Source of the DNA: an uncultured Paraglaciecola sp.
GTDB lineage: Bacteria > Pseudomonadota > Gammaproteobacteria > Enterobacterales > Alteromonadaceae
Direction: 5' to 3'
NCBI GenBank assembly: GCA_905479025.1
Contig: CAJQKX010000651.1
Span: 1-8,707, forward strand
Length of the DNA: 8,707 nucleotides
Below, piece after piece: positions 1 to 6,397 of the stretch. Both the position numbers and the translations under genes were made by a program. Numbering within the stretch: position 1 is the first letter of the stretch; the number at the start of each line of letters is the position of its first letter. The notes under the pieces are model-generated. The model saw only the letters and a list, made by a program, of their open reading frames with translations. It ran no database searches and had not been told where the DNA came from.

Positions 1-430
1 CTTTCGCACTTTGTTCGCCTTTCAATTGCTTTTGTACTTTCCCTTCGGCATCAAGAATATAAGTTGTCGGCAAGGCGTTAGGTGGTCGGAACCATGGCAT
101 TGAATTAAGACTATCTATTACAGGAAACTGGATATTATATTTTTGTTGAAGTGCCAATAGTTGCTCATTGTTCAAGGGGTCAAAACTGATTGCAAAAATA
201 TTTACTTTATCTTTATTTTGTTGATAGAAATGGTTCAACTCAGGTATTTCTCGCAAACATGGCGCACACCATTCGGCAAAGTAATTAACTACGGTCCAGT
301 CTCCTTGTGAATTATTCCAACGATGAGTCTCTCCATCAAGTGTAGTAAAATCAAATCTTAACGCTTGTTGAGCCCACAAACCTATTAACAAAGCTAAAGA
401 CGCAATCAGTACAATAACAATTTTTTTCAA
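1..430 (-). CDS. TlpA/ResA-family thioredoxin-like protein (3' part beyond the window)
   Basis: This is a membrane-anchored or periplasmic thiol-disulfide oxidoreductase of the TlpA/ResA type. About 143 residues are visible and the C-terminal end lies beyond base 1. The N-terminus has two lysines followed by a hydrophobic stretch (about residues 4-19), which is a signal peptide or signal anchor. The redox motif WCAPC is at residues 54-58 and the conserved cis-proline region (ALPTTYI) is near residue 121. Family members reduce or exchange disulfides outside the cytoplasm, for example in cytochrome c maturation; the substrate here is unknown. There is no ATG at the start. TTG at 430-428 gives a standard signal peptide. 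An in-frame TTG at 445-443 would add five residues and has a GAGAG about 10 bases upstream, so it is a real alternative. It is divergent from the ArsC-like gene. The fold is certain; the subfamily is less so. Confidence 0.88.
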   Translation of the reverse strand, partial: MKKIVIVLIASLALLIGLWAQQALRFDFTTLDGETHRWNNSQGDWTVVNYFAEWCAPCLREIPELNHFYQQNKDKVNIFAISFDPLNNEQLLALQQKYNIQFPVIDSLNSMPWFRPPNALPTTYILDAEGKVQKQLKGEQSAK

Positions 431-470
431 AATAATAGTGCCCAAAATATGGGTTACTCTCGTAACCAGA

Positions 471-499
471 TTAATAAAATGTAGAATACTACGTATAAA
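471..499 (+). promoter_or_regulatory. candidate sigma-70 promoter for the arsC-like gene
   Basis: TTAATA at 471-476 (4 of 6 matches to the -35 consensus) is separated by 17 bases from TATAAA at 494-499 (5 of 6 to the -10). Transcription would start near 506, leaving a leader of about 26 bases before the ATG at 532. The region is AT-rich, so chance matches are likely. No strong Shine-Dalgarno sequence precedes the ATG. Confidence 0.4.
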
Positions 500-531
500 T
501 AAGATATCTCATTCTAAGTAAAAATACATTC

Positions 532-885
532 ATGACTGATCTTAAAATTTTACATAACCCTAGATGTTCGAAAAGTCGCCAAACCCTTAAGTTACTGAAT
601 CAAAAAGGACTCGAGCCTCACATTATCGAGTATTTAAAAACGCCCATCAGTGCAAAGGAATTGAAGCTTATCATTAACCAATTAGGCTTTTCTTCGCCAA
701 GGCAATTAATGAGAAAAGGTGAAAACGCTTACAAACAACAAAATTTAGAAGACCTAACATTAACCGAGGACTCACTCATTAGCGCGATGCTTAGTACGCC
801 AAAACTCATCGAACGACCTATCGTTATATTTAACGGTAGAGCCGCTATCGGTCGTCCTCCTGAATCTATTTTGGATATTTTATGA
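532..885 (+). CDS. arsC: ArsC/YfgD-family arsenate reductase-like protein
   Basis: This is a 117-residue cytoplasmic thioredoxin-fold protein of the glutaredoxin-dependent ArsC family, close in length to E. coli YfgD. The N-terminal motif HNPRCSKSR (8-16) holds the nucleophilic cysteine C12. The three arginines that bind the oxyanion in plasmid ArsC appear to be present: R61 in MRKGE, R95 in ERPIV and R108 in GRPPE. The family reduces arsenate to arsenite using glutathione and glutaredoxin. Stand-alone YfgD-type members near hda are not part of an ars operon, and their physiological role is not settled. No arsR or arsB is visible here. The stop codon overlaps an ATG (ATGA at 882-885) inside a small tandem duplication. 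It probably shares a transcript with the WrbA-like gene 19 bases downstream. Confidence 0.93.
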   Translation: MTDLKILHNPRCSKSRQTLKLLNQKGLEPHIIEYLKTPISAKELKLIINQLGFSSPRQLMRKGENAYKQQNLEDLTLTEDSLISAMLSTPKLIERPIVIFNGRAAIGRPPESILDIL

Positions 886-915
886 GCCAAGCTTTGGATA
901 TATCATGAGTAAAAT
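870..915 (+). repeat. imperfect 23-base tandem duplication at the arsC-wrbA junction
   Basis: Bases 870-892 and 893-915 are adjacent copies that agree at 17 of 23 positions, and at 15 of the first 17 (TTTGGATAT...ATGAG). Each copy contains an ATG. The first (882-884) overlaps the arsC stop as ATGA. The second (905-907) is the start of the WrbA-like gene. The first ATG opens an eight-codon frame (MSQALDIS) whose TGA at 906-908 overlaps the second ATG. Whether it is translated is unknown. Confidence 0.7.
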
Positions 916-1510
916 AGTACTGATTTTATACTACAGTCGTCATGGCGCTACTCAAGCTATGGCTAACAGCATCGCATTAGGAGTTGAAAAATCAGGACTT
1001 GAGGCACGCCTTCGCTGTGTTCCTGAAGTTAGCAACAATTTCAGCAATATTCAGAATTCAGTTCCCAGTTCTGGCGACCCATATGTGGTAAAACAAGACC
1101 TAGATGATTGTTGTGCATTGGCACTTGGCAGTCCCACTCGTTTCGGTAACATGGCAGCACCTCTCAAGTACTTTTTGGATGACACCAGCGCTCAATGGTT
1201 GGCAGGTACTTTAGAAAGTAAACCAGCTTGTGTTTTCACTTCTTCATCCAGTATGCATGGTGGGCAAGAGACAACCTTACTTACTATGATGATCCCCTTG
1301 TTTCACCACGGTATGGTATTATGTGGATTGCCTTACTCTAACCCAGAATTACACACCACATTGTCTGGTGGAAGCCCCTACGGCGTCACACATTTGGCCC
1401 AGGGCGACAACAAAACCAAACTCACTAATGAAGAGCAAACATTGTGTATCGAGCAAGGCAGAAGGCTGGCTTTTTTAGCGGTTAAACTTAGCAACCTAAA
1501 TACGAAATAA
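905..1510 (+). CDS. wrbA: WrbA-type NAD(P)H:quinone oxidoreductase (flavodoxin fold)
   Basis: This is a 201-residue cytoplasmic flavoprotein of the WrbA (type IV) family, close to the usual length of about 198. Members bind FMN and reduce quinones by two electrons with NAD(P)H, avoiding semiquinone radicals. The FMN phosphate loop is the YSRHGAT stretch at residues 10-16. GSPTRFGNM (75-83) and HGGQETT (118-124) are WrbA signatures around the isoalloxazine ring, and GGSPYG (155-160) matches the conserved C-terminal loop. It lies between an ArsC-like gene and a DUF2069 gene, with short gaps, and is probably cotranscribed with both. The ribosome site is weak. The C-terminal codons and the stop are part of a 20-base tandem repeat. 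WrbA-like paralogues are common, so strict orthology with E. coli WrbA is not certain. Confidence 0.92.
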   Translation: MSKIVLILYYSRHGATQAMANSIALGVEKSGLEARLRCVPEVSNNFSNIQNSVPSSGDPYVVKQDLDDCCALALGSPTRFGNMAAPLKYFLDDTSAQWLAGTLESKPACVFTSSSSMHGGQETTLLTMMIPLFHHGMVLCGLPYSNPELHTTLSGGSPYGVTHLAQGDNKTKLTNEEQTLCIEQGRRLAFLAVKLSNLNTK

Positions 1511-1535
1511 GCAACCTGTATACGAGATAAGCAAC
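1491..1535 (+). repeat. 20-base tandem repeat, 2.25 copies, over the wrbA stop codon
   Basis: Copy 1 (1491-1510) encodes the last codons and stop of the WrbA-like gene. Copy 2 (1511-1530) agrees with it at 17 of 20 positions. A five-base start of a third copy (GCAAC, 1531-1535) ends exactly at the ATG of the DUF2069 gene. The second copy carries GAG at 1524-1526 where the first has GAA, which gives a weak ribosome site 9 bases before that ATG. The whole spacer between the two genes is made of this repeat. Confidence 0.85.
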
Positions 1536-1970
1536 ATGACATTTAACAGCACTTTCTTTCGACGACTAACCCTAACCGGCTATTTACTTCTGATTGTTTG
1601 GTTAGTGGTCTGGCATTTTATCTTAACCATAGATAAAACCACCTCAACTCTGTTTACTTTGCTATTTTGGTTATTGCCAATTTTATTACCATCTAAAGGA
1701 CTAATAGAAGGCAAGCCTTATACTTATGCATGGACCAATTTTATTGTAATGTATTATTTATTGCATGGTTTAACTGCTGTATATGCCGTTGAAGGTGAAA
1801 GGTTGTATGCCCTAGTTGAAATAATATTATGTACTTTATTATTCACCGGCTGTAGCTTTTATGCGCGTGTCAGAGGGCGTGAACTTGGCTTGGGTATTCG
1901 CAAACTTAAAGAAGAACTATTAGAAGAAAAACAAGCATTCGAAAGTTTAAAAACTAAAGAGTTAAAATAG
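1536..1970 (+). CDS. DUF2069 family inner-membrane protein
   Basis: This is a 144-residue integral membrane protein with about four hydrophobic segments, near residues 11-30, 36-54, 64-84 and 88-109. A charged, probably helical tail rich in lysine and glutamate follows (about 110-144), most likely in the cytoplasm. The layout, the PYTYAWTNFIVMYYLLHG core (residues 61-78) and the short length match the uncharacterised DUF2069 family of gammaproteobacteria. No catalytic motif is visible and the function is unknown. It follows the WrbA-like gene by 25 bases, all of them tandem repeat, so cotranscription is likely. Its last 17 bases overlap the end of hda on the other strand, which leaves no room for a separate terminator between them. 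Confidence 0.85.
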   Translation: MTFNSTFFRRLTLTGYLLLIVWLVVWHFILTIDKTTSTLFTLLFWLLPILLPSKGLIEGKPYTYAWTNFIVMYYLLHGLTAVYAVEGERLYALVEIILCTLLFTGCSFYARVRGRELGLGIRKLKEELLEEKQAFESLKTKELK

Positions 1971-2673
1971 ATTTAACAAAGGGTATAGTGAGTTTTCGCT
2001 GCTGTTGCAGCGAATGCTCATCAAGGATATCCAAAGATGCAATCAAGGCTGGCATATCTCGCTGCCAATGATTGACCAAGTATTTGGCTACATCCTTCGA
2101 CATATTCAACCCTCTATGTTGTGCTTTAACTATCAACGCCTTTTGTCTCTGTTCGTCAGTCAATGAATAGAGTTGAAAATTAGTGCCCCAAGTCAGCCTT
2201 GATGTGAGATCAGGTAGCTCTAGGGATAAGAGTTGAGGAGGTTGATTCCCTGTTATGACTAAGCAACTATTGTTCTGTTCTTTCACCCGATTAATCAAAT
2301 CAAATACAGCTATTTGCCAAGCACTTTCACTCTGCAATTTTTCAATGTCGTCGAGGCAAATCAAACGATAATATTCTAGCCCTAACAGCACATCTGGTGA
2401 CAAATGTTGTTTTTCATCAAAGCTTAGATAAATGCACGTATCACCAGCCAACTCGGCTTGTTGGCATGTTGCATACAACAAGTGACTTTTACCCAAACCA
2501 GAGTCAGAAAACAAATATGTCAGCCAATTATTCACTTTTTTATTTTGAAGTTGGCTAAATAGCGCGTTCAGATGACTGCATGCTTGAGCATTTTGGCCGG
2601 GGATAAAGCTGGCAAATGATTCAGTGTCTTTTAAGCCAATAGGCAATGAAAGTTGACTACTTACTTGACCCAA
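1954..2673 (-). CDS. hda: Hda, DnaA regulatory inactivator (AAA+ ATPase)
   Basis: Hda binds the DNA-loaded sliding clamp and makes DnaA hydrolyse its ATP, so that oriC does not fire again (RIDA). The protein has 239 residues, similar to E. coli Hda. The clamp-binding motif QLSLP is at residues 7-11. The P-loop SGLGKS (58-63) is intact at K62. Walker B is LICLDD (104-109), sensor 1 lies around TGNQPP (141-146), and TSRL (157-160) holds R159, the likely arginine finger. The start is TTG at 2673-2671, preceded by GGAG five bases away; no ATG exists before the clamp motif, so TTG is well supported. The start lies 13 bases inside the end of the DUF2066 gene, which suggests coupled translation. The 3' end overlaps the convergent DUF2069 gene by 17 bases. 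Confidence 0.96.
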   Translation of the reverse strand: MGQVSSQLSLPIGLKDTESFASFIPGQNAQACSHLNALFSQLQNKKVNNWLTYLFSDSGLGKSHLLYATCQQAELAGDTCIYLSFDEKQHLSPDVLLGLEYYRLICLDDIEKLQSESAWQIAVFDLINRVKEQNNSCLVITGNQPPQLLSLELPDLTSRLTWGTNFQLYSLTDEQRQKALIVKAQHRGLNMSKDVAKYLVNHWQRDMPALIASLDILDEHSLQQQRKLTIPFVKSILTL

Positions 2674-3776
2674 AAGAACTCCAAACCAAGTATAGGCTGA
2701 CCAAAATCATCAACAACGGGTCTAATTTTGCTATCTAAGCTCAGGGCGTTGGTTAAATCATCAATGTCACCTAACAAATCCAACTCAAAGGTGGCACGTG
2801 GTCCTTGTTGTTGAATCAAAGTGACGCCATTTACAATACTCATATTTTTTAGAGACCTCAAAGCTAAGCTGTAGTATGTGAGAGTGTCAATATTGTTAAC
2901 AACAATTTGAACCTTAGTATCTGCTCGATCAATTTGAGCCAGATCAATCGCATATTTCAACGATAACTGATCAGCCAATGTATTTATTAAACCCTCTGCT
3001 ATCATCAATGGGTGCTCACCTTGTAATTGTCCTGCCAATAATCCCTCCCCCTCTATCATGGTCCAGTCAGCCGACCATTTGAGAGCCGGTTTTGATTGTG
3101 TCATCTCACCGTTTTGATCCACTTCAAATGATTGATTATCACTAAGATAGATTCTCGCAGAAAGCACAGACGGAACTGAATAACGTTCACTAGCTAGAGA
3201 TATTTGAGCACTAAACCCGCCCCAGATATCATATACCCCCAAATTTTGTATATCATCAAGATCCCATACAGGAAACATTAAAGTAATGCCTCTTTGAGCA
3301 GCGCGCAAACTCAATTGTTGATAAATGTCAGAATATTCTGATGGCCTAGCAATTCTTCTATCTGAATTATCAGACGACTTGATAGCCAACCAAATTAATG
3401 AGTCAGGACGCCTTTTGTCCCAAACAGGAAAACCAGCACTGCGGATCACACTTTCCACTCGCTGAGGATCAAAGTTAACAACTAAATAGAGTTGGGATTG
3501 TTGCTTTTCATAACTATAAGATCTGACAAAACGCGTCGCCCTAGTGATAGCATATTTAATTTTTTGGTCAGTGAGTAAATCGTCATTCCCTCGAGCTTTG
3601 ATAAGCACTTGCTTAAAGGCGAGACTAAAAGCATTATTTTGTGTTTGTTCTGACTGATTATTTACGGGGATCTTAGCATCGTATAAATCATCAATAACCG
3701 CTGCATTAACAGTCTGCCAAGTGAGTATCCACATAAGCAAAAAAACTAATATTACAGGGTGTATTTTTATTGGCAT
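2661..3776 (-). CDS. DUF2066 domain-containing exported protein
   Basis: This is a 371-residue protein of unknown function. The N-terminus is a typical Sec signal peptide (KIHPVILVFLLMWILTW, residues 4-20) with a likely cut after VNA at residue 25, so it should act in the periplasm or envelope. The early segment AFSLAFKQVLIKARGND (49-65) and the alternating helix and strand pattern match DUF2066 proteins, which often sit directly before hda in marine gammaproteobacteria. No catalytic or cofactor motif is visible. I start at ATG 3776-3774. The frame is also open to TTG at 3785, but the GAGGAGAG sequence ends right against that TTG, while the ATG lies 9 bases after it. A CTG (3779-3777) lies between them. 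The end overlaps hda by 13 bases, so the two form one transcript. Confidence 0.88.
   Translation of the reverse strand: MPIKIHPVILVFLLMWILTWQTVNAAVIDDLYDAKIPVNNQSEQTQNNAFSLAFKQVLIKARGNDDLLTDQKIKYAITRATRFVRSYSYEKQQSQLYLVVNFDPQRVESVIRSAGFPVWDKRRPDSLIWLAIKSSDNSDRRIARPSEYSDIYQQLSLRAAQRGITLMFPVWDLDDIQNLGVYDIWGGFSAQISLASERYSVPSVLSARIYLSDNQSFEVDQNGEMTQSKPALKWSADWTMIEGEGLLAGQLQGEHPLMIAEGLINTLADQLSLKYAIDLAQIDRADTKVQIVVNNIDTLTYYSLALRSLKNMSIVNGVTLIQQQGPRATFELDLLGDIDDLTNALSLDSKIRPVVDDFGQPILGLEFFWVK
2679..2682 (-). promoter_or_regulatory. ribosome site GGAG fixing the TTG start of hda
   Basis: On the minus strand GGAG is followed by five bases and then TTG at 2673-2671. The site lies inside the last codons of the DUF2066 gene, so hda has its own ribosome site despite the overlap. 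Confidence 0.7.
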
Positions 3777-3785
3777 CAGGGCCAA

Positions 3786-3793
3786 CTCTCCTC
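3786..3793 (-). promoter_or_regulatory. ribosome site for the DUF2066 gene
   Basis: On the minus strand GAGGAGAG is a strong purine-rich Shine-Dalgarno match. Its last base is 9 bases from the ATG at 3776 and directly next to the TTG at 3785, which favours the ATG as the start. Confidence 0.65.
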
Positions 3794-3836
3794 AAAACAT
3801 ATTTCTATGGGTATTGTCTTTTATTTGAGAACAAAA

Positions 3837-3865
3837 TTCATCAATTGTTTATCAAACAATATAAT
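3837..3865 (+). promoter_or_regulatory. candidate upstream promoter in the DUF2066-purM divergent region
   Basis: A perfect -10 hexamer TATAAT at 3860-3865 is preceded, 17 bases upstream, by a poor -35 (TTCATC at 3837-3842, 3 of 6 matches). A start near 3872 would give purM a leader of about 107 bases. The spacer is occupied by a 17-base palindrome. A weak -35 with a perfect -10 and a palindromic spacer would fit a regulated promoter, but chance is possible in such AT-rich DNA. Confidence 0.4.
3844..3860. repeat. palindrome ATTGTTT-N3-AAACAAT, possible operator
   Basis: Two perfect 7-base arms (3844-3850 and 3854-3860) flank a 3-base centre. The palindrome fills the gap between the candidate -35 and -10 of the upstream purM-side promoter and lies about 70 bases before the DUF2066 gene start. 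It does not resemble the PurR box. The hairpin is AT-rich and lacks a following T run, so a terminator is unlikely. Confidence 0.5.
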
Positions 3866-3913
3866 CAAACCACCTTAAAATGAAAATTCACAGTTATTTG
3901 AGTAACTCTGTCG

Positions 3914-3942
3914 TTGGTATTATTTGTGCAAGCTGCTAAAAT
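3914..3942 (+). promoter_or_regulatory. candidate sigma-70 promoter of the purMN operon
   Basis: TTGGTA at 3914-3919 (4 of 6) and TAAAAT at 3937-3942 (5 of 6) are separated by exactly 17 bases. Transcription would start near 3949, about 30 bases before the GTG of purM. This is the better purM promoter candidate on position. No PurR-like palindrome overlaps it. Confidence 0.5.
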
Positions 3943-3978
3943 CTGCCCTCTTTTTTGCGGTCATACTGAGGAAAATAC

Positions 3979-5016
3979 GTGAGCGATAAAAATTCATCAC
4001 TAAGTTATAAAGACGCTGGGGTTGATATTGATGCAGGTAATCAACTAGTTGAAAGAATTAAATCGGTCGCAAAAAAAACTCACAGGCCTGAAGTCAGAGG
4101 GGGTTTGGGTGGTTTTGGTGCTCTGTGCTCATTACCAGATAAATATAAAAGACCATTACTAGTATCAGGCACCGACGGTGTAGGTACCAAACTCAGATTG
4201 GCAATGGACTTAAAACAGCACAGTGGTATTGGCATAGATTTAGTTGCAATGTGTGTGAATGACTTAATTGTACAAGGTGCAGAGCCTTTATTTTTCCTAG
4301 ACTATTATGCCACCGGAAAATTGAACATAGAAACAGCAACAGAAGTTGTGTCTGGTATTGGTAAAGGTTGTGAATTATCAGGCTGCGCACTCATAGGCGG
4401 TGAAACTGCTGAAATGCCGGGTATGTATCATGGTGAAGATTACGATGTGGCTGGTTTTTGCGTAGGTGTAGTCGAAGCAGATGATGTGATTGATGGTTCA
4501 CGTGTTGCTCACGGAGATGCGCTAATTGCTCTAGCCTCTTCTGGTCCTCATTCCAATGGCTACTCTTTGATCCGTAAAATTTTAGAAATATCCGCAAGTG
4601 ATACAAGTGAAGTGCTAGAAGGTAAAGCCTTATCCGAACATTTACTTGAGCCAACCCGCATTTATGTTAAGAATGTGCTGTCTTTGTTAGAACAAATACA
4701 AGTTAACGCTATATCTCATATTACTGGTGGTGGATTTTGGGAAAATATTCCAAGAGTTTTACCTCAGGGAACCAAAGCTGTGATCGATGGAAATAGTTGG
4801 CAATGGCCCGCAATTTTTAATTGGTTACAAGAAAAAGGTAATGTAACGACTCATGAAATGTACCGTACCTTTAACTGTGGTGTCGGTTTGATGATCGCAT
4901 TACCCAATGGTAAAGCTGCTCAAGCGATTGATATTTTGAGCAAACTTGGCGAAAACGCATGGCAGATTGGGTATATAGAAAATAGTGACGCCGAACAACA
5001 GGTTGAGATAAATTAA
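3979..5016 (+). CDS. purM: phosphoribosylformylglycinamidine cyclo-ligase (AIR synthetase)
   Basis: PurM is the cytoplasmic enzyme that closes the imidazole ring, turning FGAM into aminoimidazole ribonucleotide with ATP (step 5 of purine synthesis). It has 345 residues, the same as E. coli PurM. Family signatures are in order: [12 protein letters not shown] at 10-21, GTDGVGTK at 64-71, [19 protein letters not shown] at 95-113, [11 protein letters not shown] at 140-150, SGPHSNGY at 188-195 and [13 protein letters not shown] at 247-259. It starts with GTG, set by GAGGA at 3968-3972 six bases upstream. purN begins on the base after its stop. It is divergent from the DUF2066-hda transcript and has a plausible promoter at 3914-3942. 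Nothing is missing and nothing suggests transfer. Confidence 0.98.
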   Translation: MSDKNSSLSYKDAGVDIDAGNQLVERIKSVAKKTHRPEVRGGLGGFGALCSLPDKYKRPLLVSGTDGVGTKLRLAMDLKQHSGIGIDLVAMCVNDLIVQGAEPLFFLDYYATGKLNIETATEVVSGIGKGCELSGCALIGGETAEMPGMYHGEDYDVAGFCVGVVEADDVIDGSRVAHGDALIALASSGPHSNGYSLIRKILEISASDTSEVLEGKALSEHLLEPTRIYVKNVLSLLEQIQVNAISHITGGGFWENIPRVLPQGTKAVIDGNSWQWPAIFNWLQEKGNVTTHEMYRTFNCGVGLMIALPNGKAAQAIDILSKLGENAWQIGYIENSDAEQQVEIN

Positions 5017-5682
5017 GTGACTGAGCGACAGGCGAATAAACAGCAAAAGTCCATAGTTGTATTGGTCTCAGGAAATGGTTCGAACTTGCAAGCGATCATC
5101 GATGATATTTCTCAGCTAAAAATTAATGCTAATATTTCAGCGGTTATCGCAAACCAGGCAACAGCTTATGGGTTGACTCGTGCTGAAAACGCTAGTATCC
5201 CAGCTATTTATATTGATCATAAAGGTTTCGAAAGTAGAGAGGAATATGATGCTCAAATGGTTCGTTGCATAAACGAGTACAATCCGGATCTTATTGTATT
5301 GGCTGGTTTTATGCGCATTCTTACTTCAGGTTTTGTAGAAAATTATATCGGTAAGATGTTGAACATTCATCCATCTTTGTTGCCCAAGTACAAAGGGTTA
5401 AATACACACCAAAGAGCGATTGACGCAGGAGATGAAGAACACGGTGCATCAGTTCACTTTGTCACGCCAGAGTTAGATGGTGGGCCGGTAGTATTGCAGT
5501 CTAAGGTGCCTGTATTTGAGCAACAAGATACACAAGAATTAGCTGATAGAGTTCAACAACAAGAGCGTCAAATGTATCCACTTGTCATTCAATGGTTTTG
5601 TGAAGACAGGCTTAAAATGGTCAATAACAAAGCAGTTTTAGATAATGAAATATTAGCTGAAGAGGGTTACGCAATTGGCTAA
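5017..5682 (+). CDS. purN: phosphoribosylglycinamide formyltransferase 1 (GAR transformylase)
   Basis: PurN transfers the formyl group of 10-formyltetrahydrofolate to GAR, giving FGAR (step 3 of purine synthesis). It has 221 residues, slightly longer than E. coli PurN (212), with a short polar N-terminal extension of about ten residues. The substrate phosphate loop SGNGSNLQ is at 18-25. The catalytic set is complete: N117 and H119 in NIHPSLLPKY and D154 in ELDGGP. The folate-site segment GFMRIL is at 97-102. It starts with GTG directly after the purM stop, with a GAG about ten bases upstream inside purM, so reinitiation or translational coupling is likely. The last eight bases overlap the DUF3108 gene. 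Confidence 0.97.
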   Translation: MTERQANKQQKSIVVLVSGNGSNLQAIIDDISQLKINANISAVIANQATAYGLTRAENASIPAIYIDHKGFESREEYDAQMVRCINEYNPDLIVLAGFMRILTSGFVENYIGKMLNIHPSLLPKYKGLNTHQRAIDAGDEEHGASVHFVTPELDGGPVVLQSKVPVFEQQDTQELADRVQQQERQMYPLVIQWFCEDRLKMVNNKAVLDNEILAEEGYAIG

Positions 5683-6397
5683 ATTGATTGCGTTATTAAC
5701 AATAACCTTATTTTTGGGTTTAACTTTTGGCGTAAATACACGTGTTCATGCCGAAACTGAGCAGTTAATAGGTTTTGAGGCGCAATACACAGTCTATCGA
5801 TTTGGTAGACGTTTAGGTAAAGCCAGACTGAGTTTAAAAGCCGATGAGGATAATCTATATAGATTAGATTACTACTCTAAAGTGGCAGCCTTCTTTTTAT
5901 CAGACATTCGTTCTGAAACCAGTTTTTTTTCGTTTGAAAATAATCAATTACAACCTCATACCTACGCTTATAGCCGCAGCGGAACCGGTTCAAATAAAAA
6001 CACACAAATTCATTTTAATGCTGATAAATCTACAGTTACCATCAATCAAGCAGAGTCAATAGATTGGCTAGGTCAACTAGATAACCAGCTTTATCGCTTG
6101 GATGTGCAATTAAAATTAGCCTCTGGTAAGTGTGAATTTGTCTATGACATTATTAATAATAGAGGACAGATGCGTCATTATGTCTTGAAAGTAGTAGGCA
6201 AAGAACAGCTCGATTTACCTTTCGGTATGATTGAAGGTATCAAGGTCAAAATTCTTCGAGAAAATTCAACAAGAGAAACAATAGCTTGGTTTTCACCACA
6301 GTTAAATTATCAGTTAGTTAAGTTACAACAATTCAAAAGTGGTAATGAACAAGGTGAAATTCGTTTGAAACATTTCAAATCACAAAATACCCATTAG
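5675..6397 (+). CDS. DUF3108 domain-containing exported protein
   Basis: This is a 240-residue protein of unknown function. Residues 1-26 form a Sec signal peptide ending VHA, with cleavage likely before ETEQ, so the mature protein should be periplasmic or envelope-bound. The mature part starts with GFEAQYTVYRFGRRLGKARLSL and alternates short strands, as in DUF3108 proteins, which are predicted beta-rich. No catalytic motif is visible. The start is TTG at 5675, supported by GAGGG at 5662-5666 eight bases upstream, within purN. The frame overlaps purN by eight bases, so it is the third gene of the purMN transcript. The linkage of an envelope protein to purMN is seen in related marine bacteria, but no functional link is known. 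No clear terminator hairpin follows. Confidence 0.87.
   Translation: MAKLIALLTITLFLGLTFGVNTRVHAETEQLIGFEAQYTVYRFGRRLGKARLSLKADEDNLYRLDYYSKVAAFFLSDIRSETSFFSFENNQLQPHTYAYSRSGTGSNKNTQIHFNADKSTVTINQAESIDWLGQLDNQLYRLDVQLKLASGKCEFVYDIINNRGQMRHYVLKVVGKEQLDLPFGMIEGIKVKILRENSTRETIAWFSPQLNYQLVKLQQFKSGNEQGEIRLKHFKSQNTH

Noticed and set aside
532..885. Arsenic resistance operon
   Set aside because: Only a YfgD-type ArsC homologue is present. No arsR, arsB, acr3 or arsA is found nearby, and the family also occurs beside hda without arsenic genes.
3786..3978. PurR box upstream of purM
   Set aside because: I looked for the ACGCAAACGTTTGCGT-like palindrome known from E. coli purMN and found only scattered half matches such as TTTTGCGG.
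4193..4654. Two adjacent minus-strand open frames of 65 and 87 codons
   Set aside because: Both are antisense to purM, whose frame is complete and conserved. Their translations are of low complexity (rich in leucine, histidine and glutamine).
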